DNA from: Fasciolopsis buskii
Taxonomy: Eukaryota > Platyhelminthes > Trematoda > Plagiorchiida > Fasciolidae
Direction: 5' to 3'
NCBI GenBank assembly: GCA_008360955.1
Contig: LUCM01007277.1
Location: 1 to 64,000 of the forward strand
Length of the DNA stretch: 64,000 nt
The notes under the pieces: generated by a model
What the model was told of the DNA's origin: nothing
What the model saw: only the letters and a program-made list of their open reading frames with translations
Database searches by the model: none
Position numbers and translations under genes: made by a program
Shown here: piece by piece, positions 12,578 to 24,651 of the stretch
Layout of the letters: each line of letters opens with the position of its first letter
Numbering within the stretch: the first letter of the stretch is position 1

Positions 12578-13176
12578 TTAAATGAGTCGTTTAAGCCTCA
12601 TCTGAGTGCACACTCGATCCAATAAGATATGTCTACTGATTGAATCATTTGAAGAACACGAGGCTTCAAAAACTCCCTCACATGCATTTTACTCGGTGGA
12701 ACCAAAATCTGAACATTGTCCAGATTAAATCTGTATCGTTCTTGATCCTCGTGGACTGATATAAGAGAATAGGTTGTGTTCTTGTAGGTAATTTGTGGTC
12801 ATACATTCGAGTAATCATTTTTGCGACGGTTTGACCGATATAGCATTTTTTTCGCAGTCCATGTACTTGACTTTGCAAGCAACCTTCTTCATTCACCCGT
12901 TTTCGGGCGCTGTTTCGAGTTCGATTTAGATCTTTTTGAAGTTCAAAATCGTCTGTAGGCGACTATACTTCTTTGAGGCTGGAGAAATATAGAAATTAAT
13001 TCAAATACTCTTTTGATGTACAGCGGAATGATCCCAAGGTTTGACTGTTCCCTTCTGTTCGTCTCTTTATTTATTGCGAAAAAGATTCTTCTTACAAAGT
13101 TTTTTGATGTCAATTTTTCTCGGACATCTTGAAGAGGTACGTTTCTTCTTGCCTTCTTAGTCCTTGTGTGCAACAC
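12578..13176 (-). pseudogene. PLE polyprotein remnant: RT thumb end, linker, GIY-YIG endonuclease
   Basis: Three frames are needed. Frame one (13176-12943) has the late-thumb pattern with LGIIPLYIKRVFELI and ends in IVAYRRF and a stop. A shift near 12950 leads into frame two (to 12678), which carries the endonuclease signature CYIGQT (codons at 12845-12828) followed by ITRMYDHKL, placing Arg and His where GIY-YIG enzymes of PLEs have them. A second shift near 12678 leads to a short frame (12679-12578) with FEASCSSNDSISRHI, which fits the conserved C-terminal Glu and the S-I-x-R-H-I motif. Function in the family: nicking target DNA to prime reverse transcription. The two shifts and intervening stops make this copy dead. 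Confidence 0.8.
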
Positions 13177-13670
13177 CGAGTTCTGGCATTTTTTCTTATT
13201 AAGGTTCAGATGAATAATCGTTTGTAATCGTGTGAGTGGTTGCTATGTAAGTTCAATGTTTAATTTGTGTGTACTCTTGTGAGACACTGTTTTCTCCGGT
13301 GTGCCGTTAGCGTTGCTTTCATCGAAAACCTGTGTTTCAGCATGGTTGCTATCCGTTGAAATCCACAGACCTTATTCGTGACGGAAACCCAAAGTTTCAC
13401 AATGCCACGAGTCAGGCTGGAGCTGAATAACTTAACAGTGTGCACGGTATTTTTTGAAAAAAATGAAAGTTTGTTTTTCCGGCACTACCAGCTTTAGAGA
13501 TTCGTCTCAAACTAGATTCAAAATTAGGCTATACTCAGGGTACTATCTAAATGCATTAGTCACACTTGGAACATGCGTGCACTGGCAAAGCGTGCAACAT
13601 TAGACTGAAGAAAATTAAACAAAGAACTAGGGCTCTGCATTGATAGTATGCGAATATCCCCTTTCATCTA

Positions 13671-13860
13671 CACCTGTGGCTGTCGATGGGCAAATGGATA
13701 AGGTCGTGGCGTTTGGACGTGAAGGTGGCGAGTTCCAATCCTCCGACCGCCGATAAATTTTCCTACCTGGCAGCCCTCCACTGGCCGCGGCTCCCTTCTT
13801 GAAAAGCCATATGCATTGTTATTTCGTCCTTAAAGGCGATAAAAGATAAAAGATAAAAAA
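13671..13860 (+). mobile_element. tRNA-derived SINE, copy 1
   Basis: A tRNA-related head with an A-box-like region around GGCAAATGGATAAGGTCG and a B-box-like GAGTTCCAATCC (13730-13741) is followed by a body shared with the copy at 39590 (GGCAGCCCTCCACTGGCCGCGGCT and similar). The 3' tail is a tandem GATAAAA repeat ending in A6. The GGATAAGG-to-B-box layout is closest to tRNA-Arg. It has no coding capacity; mobilisation would rely on a partner LINE. B-box changes suggest this copy is inactive. Confidence 0.85.
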
Positions 13861-15550
13861 ATGTAGCATGTTTTCCGTGGTATTTTGTGGAAACCTGACC
13901 AAAAAGTGGGAACACAAAATGAAAGCATCATAATCTAAAGCGAACTGGACATCCATGGTGTTATAGTTAGTCAAAAATGCAATTGCGACTCTAATGTCTC
14001 ATGCTTCATTTATTCGGCTCTTGTTAGAAAATTCGCATTTCATATTTCATTTATTTCAGCTTTTCAAGTAGTTTTGGAAGTTTTGCCGACGAACATGAAC
14101 GGGTTAGTTCCGACAAATGATTTTACGGGATCTATGGTAGGGCTCCAGCAAAACGCACGTCTTCTATATCTAATTGTTGTAAAAGCGATTCCAGCTCACC
14201 GCTGGCTCGACTGGTATAGAGGGCAAGTGGTTTAATGGTGAAACTATGGTCTGAACCTGCGATCAAACTTCAGAAGCTGATGTTCCGAGTGGGTAACAGT
14301 AAAACCTGTCTGATTCTGAATAATGAGCATCTAACTCACACAAACAAATTAGACTCTCCTTGTCTCAAGAAAGCCAACCCGCTGCATTATTTACAGCACT
14401 AGTAAAGGCCAGTCGATCTCCCTGGCTTGTTTTGCGTGAAGTTTCATCGAGGGATTCCGTTAGCGGTTTGTATATTGCAAGTCATAATTTTACCAACCAA
14501 GAAGGCACCTGTCACAGTCCGGACCGCCCACTTTGTACAGATTATTAATTCTCATTGCCAGTAACTGAATGTTGCCTGGGATTTACTTGTACATAAAGAC
14601 TCCATGCAATTCACTGCTAGTGACAGCAACATTGAAAAGATCTGGAGCTGAATCCTCGCGGTCACCATAAGGGTACGCAAAGGAACTTTACGAAAACATT
14701 GGAAATAACAGTTAATCAAATTAGACAGCTAACGTTTTGTGCCAGTGTCCTGAAGAGAAAACATGCTAACTGTTGTAGTTGCAAGTGGTTATTGCTAAAG
14801 CTTCAAGATTTCCTGCTTTCAACGAAATTTTCGCGATGAAATCAACCGATCTAAAAGAGTATCGAAAATATAATAGAATAATACTGGCGGCGAAACTTGT
14901 TCGATGGTCAGAGGTACAGGTTGCCCACTCAAAAACATGTCGCTACCGGGACCTATCGAAACTGCCAAAGATGAAGACATATCACAGATAATCCTTCTGT
15001 AGTGAGCCCCAGTACGATGTTGTTTTTTATGCAAAGGCTCTCGCGCCATGGCTGCAGTCTTATTCACCGTCCAGTTCAGGTCCCACGAGTGCGTGATCTT
15101 TAAGCTTCCTGAGACAACAAGACTGTCCATGAATATTCTTGTTGGTTTTATTTGAAAAAAAAAACAAATTCGCTCCTAAATGGTCGATCATTAGACGTGT
15201 AAGCGGTGTTGTCCAGTCTACTTTCACATAACGACGCCCAGCGTGCTATGTGAGCTAACCACAATAATTCCGAAAAAAGAACGGTCCAGCTAATTTTCTG
15301 TGGTATTCGTCTCTGGAATTCCAAATTTGTGAAAGAAAATGCTTAAATTATTTTCTTTAGATTAGTTTCCGGGTTAGGCACCTTAGCAGGACGTTTCAAC
15401 AGCACTCCTTCATGGAATAGTTCAAATATTGTGATACATAGGCTTGCCGTTAAAGATGACGATATCCTTTGTTCGTACCGCTTGGCGCATAAAACAAGCT
15501 GAATTCGATTGCATTTAGCCTCCCGGATGAATCGAACTCGTAGGGATTGG
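13861..15550. other. Non-coding stretch, nothing recognised
   Basis: Short open frames only. The 103-codon minus-strand frame at 14819-15130 shows no nameable domain, and a shorter plus-strand frame (14779-14991) overlaps it. A weak A-box-like string near 14206 lacks a partner B box. Confidence 0.5.
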
Positions 15551-15612
15551 TGTATACATACACACACACACACGATCACACACACACACACACACGATCA
15601 CACACACACACA
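15551..15612. repeat. (CA)n microsatellite with GATC interruptions
   Basis: Three CA runs separated by two CGATCA interruptions whose CGATC cores (15573 and 15595) are 22 bases apart. The even spacing suggests one run was duplicated together with its interruption. Confidence 0.95.
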
Positions 15613-16648
15613 TTGCGCTGTTGCTTTCACATCATGGGTTGGGCCAATATTAGAATAAGTTCATAAAAGAATGACACAAGATAAAAAGAAAACAAATTAA
15701 AACTGTGCTCATTTCAAGACAAAATGACGAATGGGTTTCTTCGAACAAATGCCTCATGTTCGTCATTTGCGTTCAAAGCAACGTTGCGCTTTTATTTCTT
15801 TTTTAATACCTCAATTGTTGAGTCCAACTGCCGTTCATCAAGCGTTAAAACACATAGCACATCAGTAAAAAAACAAGTGATGTGTACGGAACAAATACTC
15901 ACAAATAAATGCATACATTCACTCTTTACAGCTATCCCCAAAGGACTAACTGGAAACGCAATACCAAGATTTAATGTTACTCGAAAGGTTTTTCCCAGAG
16001 ACGCGAGAGTCCAAACGAGGGTACGGACGGGGGACGTGAACCGACTTCTTTATGGGAGTAACTCGTGCATGCCTACAATCACGTGAGCAACCGTAAACCT
16101 TTCTTTGATAATCAAAAGAGATGGGAGAGAACTGGTTAGTTCTCGGTGTTTTTGTTTAGATTCCACGGTATCCAAAACAGTGGTAATTTCGAGGAATAGA
16201 GGGGAATGGTTTTCTGGAATTGATAAAATATGAAATGTTCGTTTCCCGAAAAATCCTCACCGAAACCCATCCCCAACTAGTAATCTTCTATATGAAAACG
16301 CTCTTTTTGTTTGAATTTCTTCGCCACGGGTCATTTTACCCGCCAATCCTTCATAAAGACAGGAAGAATTCAACTTGCTATTTCTTATTTATTCGTTTTG
16401 TTATAAGAATGAGCGTCAGTAAATCGACTATAATGATAGAAAATAATGTTGTTCCATACCAAAGTATAGAGATTGTAAGATTTGCCTTTATTGAGCAGTG
16501 AAATTATGGATGAACTCGCCGGTGGGACCTTGCTTTCCCATGCTTTTCATTGTCAAGAATGTGCAAATAATAGCATGCATAACGTTGCTCGTCTGTTCCT
16601 TTAACAGAGTCAAGAAATGGGTCAAAGACTAAAAAAACTATACGGTAA

Positions 16649-16882
16649 CTAGGCAATAATCGATTTTTTCACAGCTTGCCCAATAAATTCTGGAGGGATC
16701 ATGCCAATCAACATTGGATTGGGAGGTGCTTTCTTCACCTTTGAGTCAACCTGAACAGACGATTGTCTATGGTGTCCGATTTGATAACCGGTCTTTCGTA
16801 GTTCAAACCCAAACTTTTGACCATACGGGCGTGGAACGTTGACGATTTCAGAGAAGAAAAAAAAGCTGTAAGCTCTTTTCAT
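16649..16882 (-). CDS. Possible terminal exon, unidentified protein
   Basis: A 77-codon minus-strand frame starting with ATG, with a basic, proline-containing C-terminal half (motifs PPNPMLIGMIPPEF and QAVKKSIIA). A pyrimidine-rich run (16867-16845) lies inside the 5' part, so a splice acceptor within the frame is conceivable, for example after CAAAAG. No AATAAA follows closely. The length is within chance expectation and no family is recognised, so this is a weak call. Confidence 0.15.
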   Translation of the reverse strand: MKRAYSFFFFSEIVNVPRPYGQKFGFELRKTGYQIGHHRQSSVQVDSKVKKAPPNPMLIGMIPPEFIGQAVKKSIIA

Positions 16883-17739
16883 GGTTTATTAAAACCAAAC
16901 TGAGAGTCAAGTCAGCTGGATTATTGATTTTCTGTGAAACTCAAATGATTTCGAGTAAAACGATTGGATAAGCCCAATGTTTCATGTTTTCTCGGGCTTC
17001 GCTTCACAGGTTGGACAGAGGTTTGTAGCTATTAATTTCACTGAAAATACAACGGCTTTTCGGATTTGGAAATGAATTCAATGCATAATAATTTTTCGTG
17101 CAACCATTTCTTGAAAATTCACATTTGAAATTCCTAATTTACCCAACATTCTGGTATGCGATAATTTCACGGTAATGGAGCGCCGTTGAAGACGTCCTTA
17201 GACGTGCCGTTTGCACCAAGTTCAAACATCAGAAATCAGTTCACTTCGTTTGAGATCTCATAAAATATATTCGTTTTCTGGCAGGCTTTTCCACCGTCGA
17301 GGAGATCAATATCCACTTTTGGCCGTGAACCATTAGTTCAGTGTTCATGCTGGACGACCGAGGAACAGTCGACTGGGATTGGAAGGCCTTGCAATAGTTG
17401 TTATGCACTTATCCATGGAAAATTGCGGCTGTCATGGCAGAACTGCGTGCCAACTGGTTTGTCCAGTTCTCACCTACCACAGTTTATATAACTAGTTATT
17501 ATTAGCTCTTTGTAATCATTTTTGTTCATAAATAAACGTTGCCTGTGTATTTCTTGTCATATGATGTCTCTGAATAGTCAGTAGAACGACATAGACGGTC
17601 TGGCACTGCGTTTGAATTGCTGTGTTACTGTGACATTTGATAAGTCAGTGGTTAAATTAATGATATTTAAGTAGGACTAAGTAACCGTTTGAAAGAACTA
17701 GCAAATATGAACCCTATTTGAATTAGCTGCTCATTCGGT

Positions 17740-17870
17740 TAGACAGTAAGTTACTTAGACACCCAGTTAATCATCTACTTTGTTAATTATTGTACCAGAT
17801 TGTTAGTTAATTGGTTGTTTAGATAGCTTGTCTGTTAGTTAGCTAGTTAGTCATCCTGTCAGTAAGGCAG
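17740..17870 (+). repeat. Cryptic GTTA/TTAG-rich tract
   Basis: Irregular repeats of AGTTA, GTTAGTTA and TAGCTAGTTAG over about 130 bases, without a fixed period. It is low-complexity sequence. It is not a telomeric TTAGGG array, since the GGG part is absent. Confidence 0.6.
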
Positions 17871-18769
17871 GAGAAAAATTCATACAGCTCACAATTACTC
17901 GCAAGTAGTGCATGCCTGACTGCCCTTTGAACTAGAACTTCCATAGATAATCGTCAGCTCGTACGGTAAACGCTACACTCGAGAAGCACCAGACACGACT
18001 TTGGTGCTTATATGGGCTGATGAGCTCCTTATATTTTCAATGGCACCAAGAAATTAAATCCGAAACTTTCGGTTTGAAGAGCTGCGCGCTGCCTCTGCGC
18101 CACCATTTCTTGTCCCGTCGGATGAGGGTTAGTAAATTAAGTTTGTTGCGCTATCTTCCACGATTGTGGCAGGATATTCACCGTGTCCACCGTCAAAGTC
18201 ACTGCTCCTAAGGACGAAATTGGAACAACATTTGACTGGCCTGGACAGTATCTGTTGGCATAGCGACAACACAAGCCTTCCGGTTTGAAAACTTGGGTTC
18301 TTTTTCTGGATGGTGTTTATCTCTGATGGACTAAAATGAGAGCGACCCACCAGGTTGATTCCTCTCGGGCATGAAGTTACCCAGCTAGTTTTAGGTTAAT
18401 GCATATAGTAAATTACTTACATAAGTAATCCATTAGTTAGAAAATCATAATTAATCGATAGCTTAATTACAACAATACTAAAACGAAATCAAGTTGCTTC
18501 TGTTTGTAGTGTCTACAGGAGTTCATTGAAGAAATTTTCACTAACGATAAATGGTTCATATTCTAATATTTTAATTATCTCAGTCTTGCGGAATCTCATT
18601 CAACGAGCATCACATGAGCAATTTTGGCTTTGGAAGGCGATTGGCATATATGCGCGAATATATGAATTTGTTATTCCAATGTTTTCACCCATAAGCGACC
18701 AACTTTCCCGTAATAATGCGGAAGACTTGGCGTCGCTCAGTGAGCACAAAAAGAACAGAATTTTGTCTC

Positions 18770-20500
18770 GACCTCATGTCGGCTACATGTACAACTCAAT
18801 CATGATGGTTCACGAGGTCTTTCGATAGAACACAGTGAGATTAACTGCCAACAATCTGACGCGCGTATTGGCGGAAATCCAGCATCAGCTAACAGAGAAT
18901 CGGTAGGTCGTTTGTGATTTATCACTAAATGTTTGGTCATTTTGAAGCGGCACTCAACATCTCCAAGACGGAACTATTTCTAATACATAGTGCGATAAGC
19001 TTTGGAATTTGCAAATCTCTATCCACTGGTTAGGTATCCACTTTAATTAAGAAACAAAATCACGAAAAAATCCTTTGGAAACATTAAGGATTCAAGTTGG
19101 GATGGGATTATGTTTGAAAGGTATCCTTCAGCCTAATTCGTTTTGGAAGTCGGATTGGAAGTAACCAACTCTACTCAGAATAACATGCCCAATAAATTTT
19201 GCTAGAGTAAAATGCTGGACTGAGTTCAGAGACACTGTCATGTTTATATTGGCTACTTTCTCATAGTAAGTCAATTGGATTCGTTACTCCCAAGACAAAA
19301 TTTCCCCTCGCAGGAGCATATTTATCTTGATCTGTTGGCGATGATTTCCTAATGTTATTCGTGTGAAACTGAACAACTTGGACGGCGGCAAGAAGCCGAA
19401 ACATCTTTGTTTGATAGGTTTCTCCTGGGAATGATCATTTTATACGTGCTTTTCAGGTCACCGCATGCTAATCAGTCATCAACAAAATTAACCTCTCCCT
19501 AGACTAATAAGCTGAGCATATTCTGCTGTTGGGCAGACTAACCTTATTCCCTGCTTTGTTACCTAATTAATTCTCCCTGCACATTACTTGAAACTTGGAA
19601 CGTTTAAAATATTATCCACGCTTATCGGGAAGACAATGAGCGAATTTTTGGTAATAATATACAACAGATGTAATGCGCCAACAGACTTGAAGAAGAAAAT
19701 TTCCATCTTGAAATTTGGATATAGGGAAATATAACTTCGCAATCACTTCTGCATGTGATTGATTTCTCCCGCGAGCATTATGCCCATGGCACGTTTTAAT
19801 CGTTTAACATGATGTAAATAACTTCCTTATATTTGTTTAAAATCGTGGATAAGTTAACATACGAAATTTCAAATCGTCTGATGTTTTGAAATTAGTTCTG
19901 TATCCGTAAGATTGTTGTGAAAAGAGTTTTGCTTTCTCTCGCTCACTGCTTCACTGTCGCGGCACCAGTGCGGGGAACTAACGTGGCTCGTCGGAATGAC
20001 GTTGACGCATGGTCAACTTTGATGTAAATCATCGTCCTTCTTAAACGAAACTTTTTCTGTTTTGGAACGGCCATTAGTGTTAGAAAGTAGTTAACGCAAA
20101 TTATCTCAGTTAACAAATACTTATTCCCATCTTATACATACTTGTGAAGTCCTGGATAAAATACACGATTAAGTAGGCGTTTTGTGCTGAACGGGCGAGA
20201 TTGTTATAATTAATGAATTCTAAATGCGAAAACTTGAAAGACATTTTCAGAGAATTTAATGAGTATTTTGTGGTCAACTAGTGTTTCACTTTTCCACGTT
20301 GAATCGTTTGCCTAAACAAACAAGGCTATTAGTAATTATCTGGCCTTGTTACACTATGCAAGCAGATGTAATAAAGGAAAATCGTAAATAAATTCCCGAT
20401 ATTTGCTAATGCTTATTTACATTTAGCAAATACTGCAACCATAAGGATATTGATGGTGGAAATCGTTGAGTACCTCAAATTCGACGGTAATTCTCCATAC
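18770..20500 (+). repeat. Interspersed 1.7-kb repeat, copy B
   Basis: The same family and orientation as 8880-10550. Collinear anchors include TCATGATGGTTCACGAGG (18798, matching a diverged string in copy A), the island 19342-19485 and the CACTGCTTCACTGTCGCGG run near 19943. It has no coding capacity of its own. Borders are estimates. The 100-codon plus-strand frame 18526-18828 overlaps the left border and has no recognisable content. Confidence 0.8.
19342..19485 (+). repeat. Conserved island within repeat copy B
   Basis: The partner of 9454-9597. It preserves the GGACGGCGGC...AAGCCGAAAC hairpin region; the one change seen there falls in the loop (G to A) and leaves the stem intact. About five differences occur in 144 bases. 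Confidence 0.75.
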
Positions 20501-23500
20501 ATATGCACCATATCAACTTGGGATGTTTCGGATAATATTGGAAAACTCAAATTCATCGACTAACAATCAGGGGCATTAACGATAAACTGGAACGAAGATA
20601 GTAAATTTGCATATGATGCCAACATTTATGAGCCTAAAGTGGCAGATTAGCACGATTAAGCTAAACGAAGTCGTTCACCTGGACCCCTGGGGTGTACCGT
20701 TTTATGCAGCCGTTTTTTACCGAACGGAAATAGGTTCAGTTAATGGAACTCATTAAGGATTGAGTGAATGCATCAAAAAGAAAAGTTTGTATCATTTCAC
20801 GATAACTGGCAGAACAGTTCCACAACATCTATTTCGAGAACATGATTTTAAATGCATGATGTTGGTTCGTCTAATCCCGAATGGGTAAGAAATATCAGGT
20901 TCATTGCCAAAAAAATTGAGGAAAAAAGATATTGAATCAAAACGCAGACTTTGGCATTAGTAATAATTATTATTTCGTTGCCAAGATGAAGTCTTGATGG
21001 TGATATCAAACGTGGGTGGTCACGATCTTGCCGAGTGGTCTTGATGAGAGAAAATTATTCTGATAGTCTGAACGTTCCAACTAGGAACAAACGAAAAGAA
21101 AATTGTCTTAACAACACAGGCATTTTTTGTCTGCCTGATAGGCTAAGACGAGTGAGTATGGTTTGATTCATTGTAAAATAAATTTAACTCAGATTTGGGG
21201 AAATGGTTTTTGAGTACTATCATTCATAGATTTCGACTGTCCGTCAGCAAGAAACAGCGACCCGTTACATGATGTGATATCGGATATGACTATACACGAA
21301 TGTGTGCAATCATGCTGCACTAGCACGCATTTGTCAAAATTTAAGCAAACGGACTGGCTGATTTCAGCACAATTGATGTCTACCAGTTTAGTCAAAAAGC
21401 CCAGTCATTTCTTGGCTTCCCACTTACTCCGTGAGAATTTCGGTAAATGCTAGTGTTTGACCTAAAGGGGTTACATCATTAAGCCTGGAACGGTCTAAGC
21501 TTTACCCGACCGGGTCGACCATGTTTCATCTCCGAGGGGATTTCTACCCTGGTGTTGTCTGCTACCAACATGAATGAAATACAATGGAGATGCTTTCAAT
21601 GTTTGTCATTACTCGTTCGGTTAGTAGTACTTGGCACACGCTTTTGTTTGGCACATGTAACTGGAGCTACTTACACTTGGGCAATCAAAGCAATGTTAAG
21701 AAACGAGGAGAATGACCAGATGATATAGGAATAGAGTGTGATAAAATAAATCAGAGGAAACAGCCCACAAGAGGCACGAAATCACCAGAAACCCAGCGAC
21801 CAAAGCAGGGAGGAGCAAAATCTGATCGCCTCAAAGCCAGTGTACGATTCATTCCAGCCAGTGCCGATCCCCACCATATACCGTCCGGACAAAATTACTA
21901 CCTACGATTCAATAGGCATTTAGTTAAGTTGCGCCCAGCGATAGTTTAGTTTATAGGCAAGTTAACCAAGAATGATACCAGTCACCATTTTTAATCAGCT
22001 GTTCAAAATGAAGTCCATTGCCAATATGTTCACATAGTCTGCTTCAGTGCCTGTTAAAAGTTGGAACATTTGATGCACCGAAACGCAGAAGATGAATAAG
22101 AAACTAGCTCAAGACGGTATCATCCAGTTTGTCGTTTGTTTTCTGTGTTTGTTACAAAAATGCCTCGGAATTCGAGGTCCTATTTAACAATCGTTTTCAC
22201 GTACGCATCTTCCGTTTGTTAACATGAGAAAATTGATATTATTTGACCTGGAACATAACTTTTGACAGAACATCAACCGTAGATATTGTAATCCGAATGG
22301 CCCCGGGGACTTTAGACAAGCCAGGTCAAGGGTGAGACCGTGTATCAATACCGTGTCAGAATTTTAATTAATTTTAGACCATCTGAAAGATTCATAATGA
22401 AAAAACAACTAGAAAGCAATTAGAAGCACTTTTCTCCTCGCCCGAAGATGCAATTTAATGAGTTTTATTTTCTTATTACGGTGATAAGTTGGAAGTTGAG
22501 GAAACGACGATCGTATCGGTAATTTAGGTTAGCATTGCCACAAGCTACTTCAGTATGACTGAAAATTTTTCCCCTTTGAACTGTAGTTTTAATTTCTGGG
22601 TAATATGAGCCATTTGGTGGTTGTTTACTAGACATACAATCGCTTGGGCCTAAGCACCATATATTATCTTTTTACTTGCATCGCAATGAGAGTACCCACA
22701 AGTAATAAAATCATGTGCGCTGTAGCTGAGGGATCGGAAAACAAGATTCCTGCAGATATTGAAAAAAAAATTAGCAAGTTCGAACTAAATACATCGGATT
22801 TCAATAGGTACAAAATATGTATCGTCACGCTGGCATAGAATATTATCATACCCTGATACTCGGTATGGGAAATGGAACCCGGTTACCAAGAAAACCAATG
22901 GAAGCCATACCTTATCATCATCTTCCGATGTTTAGAGACATTGTTCACCAAATATACCGCAAATTCAATTGTTTCACACCAGGTCGACACCAAAGACTGC
23001 GCAGCTGTTTAAAATCCTAACTTATGCGATATCACACACAGCATCAAGGCGCTGCCTACTTATTTCTGCAATCTTCTGAGTTCATTCAACACGAAATGCT
23101 GTAAACCACCACGAATCCAGTGACGTGTCCTAATCTAAAAGTGATTGAAGTTGATAAATCAGCCTTAATCCATTCATATCTGTAATCCAGATAAATCAAT
23201 GTTACTATGAGACTGGAGCTTTAGTTATTCAGATCCGTTTTTTCCCTCATGTCGTATTTACTTAATCAAATGTATGGTGTTGTATCATTGTGCATTTGAA
23301 TTGCTAAAAAACAGTTTAGTCAAGTTTTGGGGCTAAGATACGCCTTTGAGTAAAATCTTATATGAAATAAACTGAAAAGCACAGTTCACCAAACACCAGT
23401 GAATGGATATTTTGAGGGAAAATTCACCCATGTACATCAGCCAAAATTAACTTTCCCAAAATCGTATGGTGACGCACATGTAGGCATTCAGTAATTGTTT

Positions 23501-24500
23501 CCCAAAATAGATCTATCGATAAGGCAAGGAAGAAGAGTAATATTTGGTACTTTGGGGCACGAGTCTGTACCGTTGTTTTGTATGATCAAGCCGACACTGA
23601 ACTATATTATTGGTGATACCTTGGGGACAAAAACAACAGAATGCAAATAAGGAACTGATGAACGTCATGGAGACGTGTGTGAACCTGCTTACACATTAAT
23701 ACACATGAGAAAAGAAAGACTGCTTGCATACGTGTCCGAAGGAATAAACAAACACCAAAATTTGGTCGATGTCTTTTATCCCACTCTAACTAATACGGGA
23801 AGCGCGACCCAGAAGCACGCAGTTTTATGCTATCTCTAGGCAATTGTTTAGCTTGTTCCAGTTTTGTTTACCGCTAGCTCAAACTACCAGTCAGTTTACA
23901 ATGGAGACACGTGACCAAAATAGGACTGTATTCTGGGAATGAGAATTGAATACCATTTCCAAACGAGCGAAATGATTTCACATGTATACAGAATCCGGAT
24001 ACACGGCATAACTCCACCCACCAGATTGAAGGAAAATTGTGATTTATCACATTCTTCAAATTGGCGTCGAACTAAGAGACACAAAGTAAGAGTAAATGAT
24101 TTCAGGTAATCAGCGGTAACCATGGATTGCATTCACAACAAGTTCAACAGCTGTTTTTCCGTGCGCTCAGATGTGGAACGAAACTTTGTCTGTCCACCTC
24201 AAATCTCCCTGTGCCTTGGGTTACACCTGGGTTTATCTCTGGAACTTTGTCCGTAAAATAGCTGAGCTATTTATTTTTCTTCTAGTTGTTATGCTTATCT
24301 TGTGCATCCATTCATTCAGAGCTTTGTGAACATACACTGGTTGTTAAGTATCGAAATAAATTTATTTTGTAGACTAAAGGTCTGTGCAAAAGAGATGATT
24401 ACACTGCACACTCCAAATTTGCATCCCTCCAAGCAAATTGCTACAGATTTTGGAAACAGAATCGCGATCACCAGATGGGTGCCGAATAGGGGAGTAGAGC
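20501..24500. other. Non-coding stretch, nothing recognised
   Basis: Open frames are all under 80 codons and look like chance. I see no tandem repeats, no tRNA-like segments and no long inverted repeats in this 4-kb block. Confidence 0.5.
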
Positions 24501-24502
24501 CG

Positions 24503-24573
24503 CGGTGGGCGGATTCAAACTAGCTACCTTTGAGTTTCATTCGCCGTGGTGTCGACCATCTGACTACCCACTC
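24503..24573 (-). mobile_element. tRNA-derived SINE head or tRNA pseudogene
   Basis: On the minus strand a 71-base segment begins GTGGGTAGTCAGATGGTCGA (A-box-like) and carries GTTTGAATCC (B-box-like, 24520-24511). Its ends GTGGG and CCCAC can pair as an acceptor stem. It differs from the SINE at 13.67 and 39.59 kb. The body downstream (towards lower coordinates, containing CACCCATCTGGTG) has no second copy in the window, so the SINE assignment rests on the tRNA-like head only. Confidence 0.6.
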
Positions 24574-24651
24574 ATAAATCCAAACTTTCTATCCCATAAA
24601 GCGCTTTCAAGCCTTGGCCCAATGTCTGTTTCAACCTTCTCGTTTTTATAT

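Larger units (their letters stand above)
12255..13176 (-). mobile_element. Penelope-like retroelement fragment, 3' half
   Basis: Read on the minus strand, the order is end of RT thumb and linker (13176-12943), GIY-YIG endonuclease (12953-12578), a 3' untranslated part, then a hammerhead-like motif near 12298-12255. This matches the 3' end of endonuclease-bearing Penelope-like elements, where the pseudo-LTR follows the GIY-YIG domain. No convincing RT palm lies upstream between 13180 and 13450. The fragment is complementary in extent to the RT piece at 35.09-35.86 kb, which is on the other strand. Confidence 0.8.
15613..18769. other. Non-coding stretch with isolated features
   Basis: It contains the 120-codon plus-strand frame 15724-16086 and the 93-codon frame 16220-16501, neither recognisable. 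An AATAAA at 17531-17536 lies downstream of a somewhat GC-richer block (17.16-17.46 kb) and could be a 3' end of a gene or LTR, but no linked coding sequence was found. A TTAG/GTTA-rich tract runs from about 17740 to 17870. Confidence 0.45.

Noticed and set aside
17531..17536. Isolated AATAAA as a gene or LTR 3' end (also at 47651-47656)
   Set aside because: No linked coding frame, LTR partner or terminal repeats could be found; AATAAA is frequent in sequence this AT-rich.
17740..17870. Telomere-like TTAG repeats
   Set aside because: Irregular GTTA/TTAG strings without GGG; not a TTAGGG array.
19671..19690. Seventeen-base match (AGATGTAATGCGCCAAC) between repeat copy B and the palindrome at 58.8 kb
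   Set aside because: Similarity stops at both ends of the match and copy A has a different sequence at the equivalent place. A 17-base match is near the chance threshold for a window of this size.
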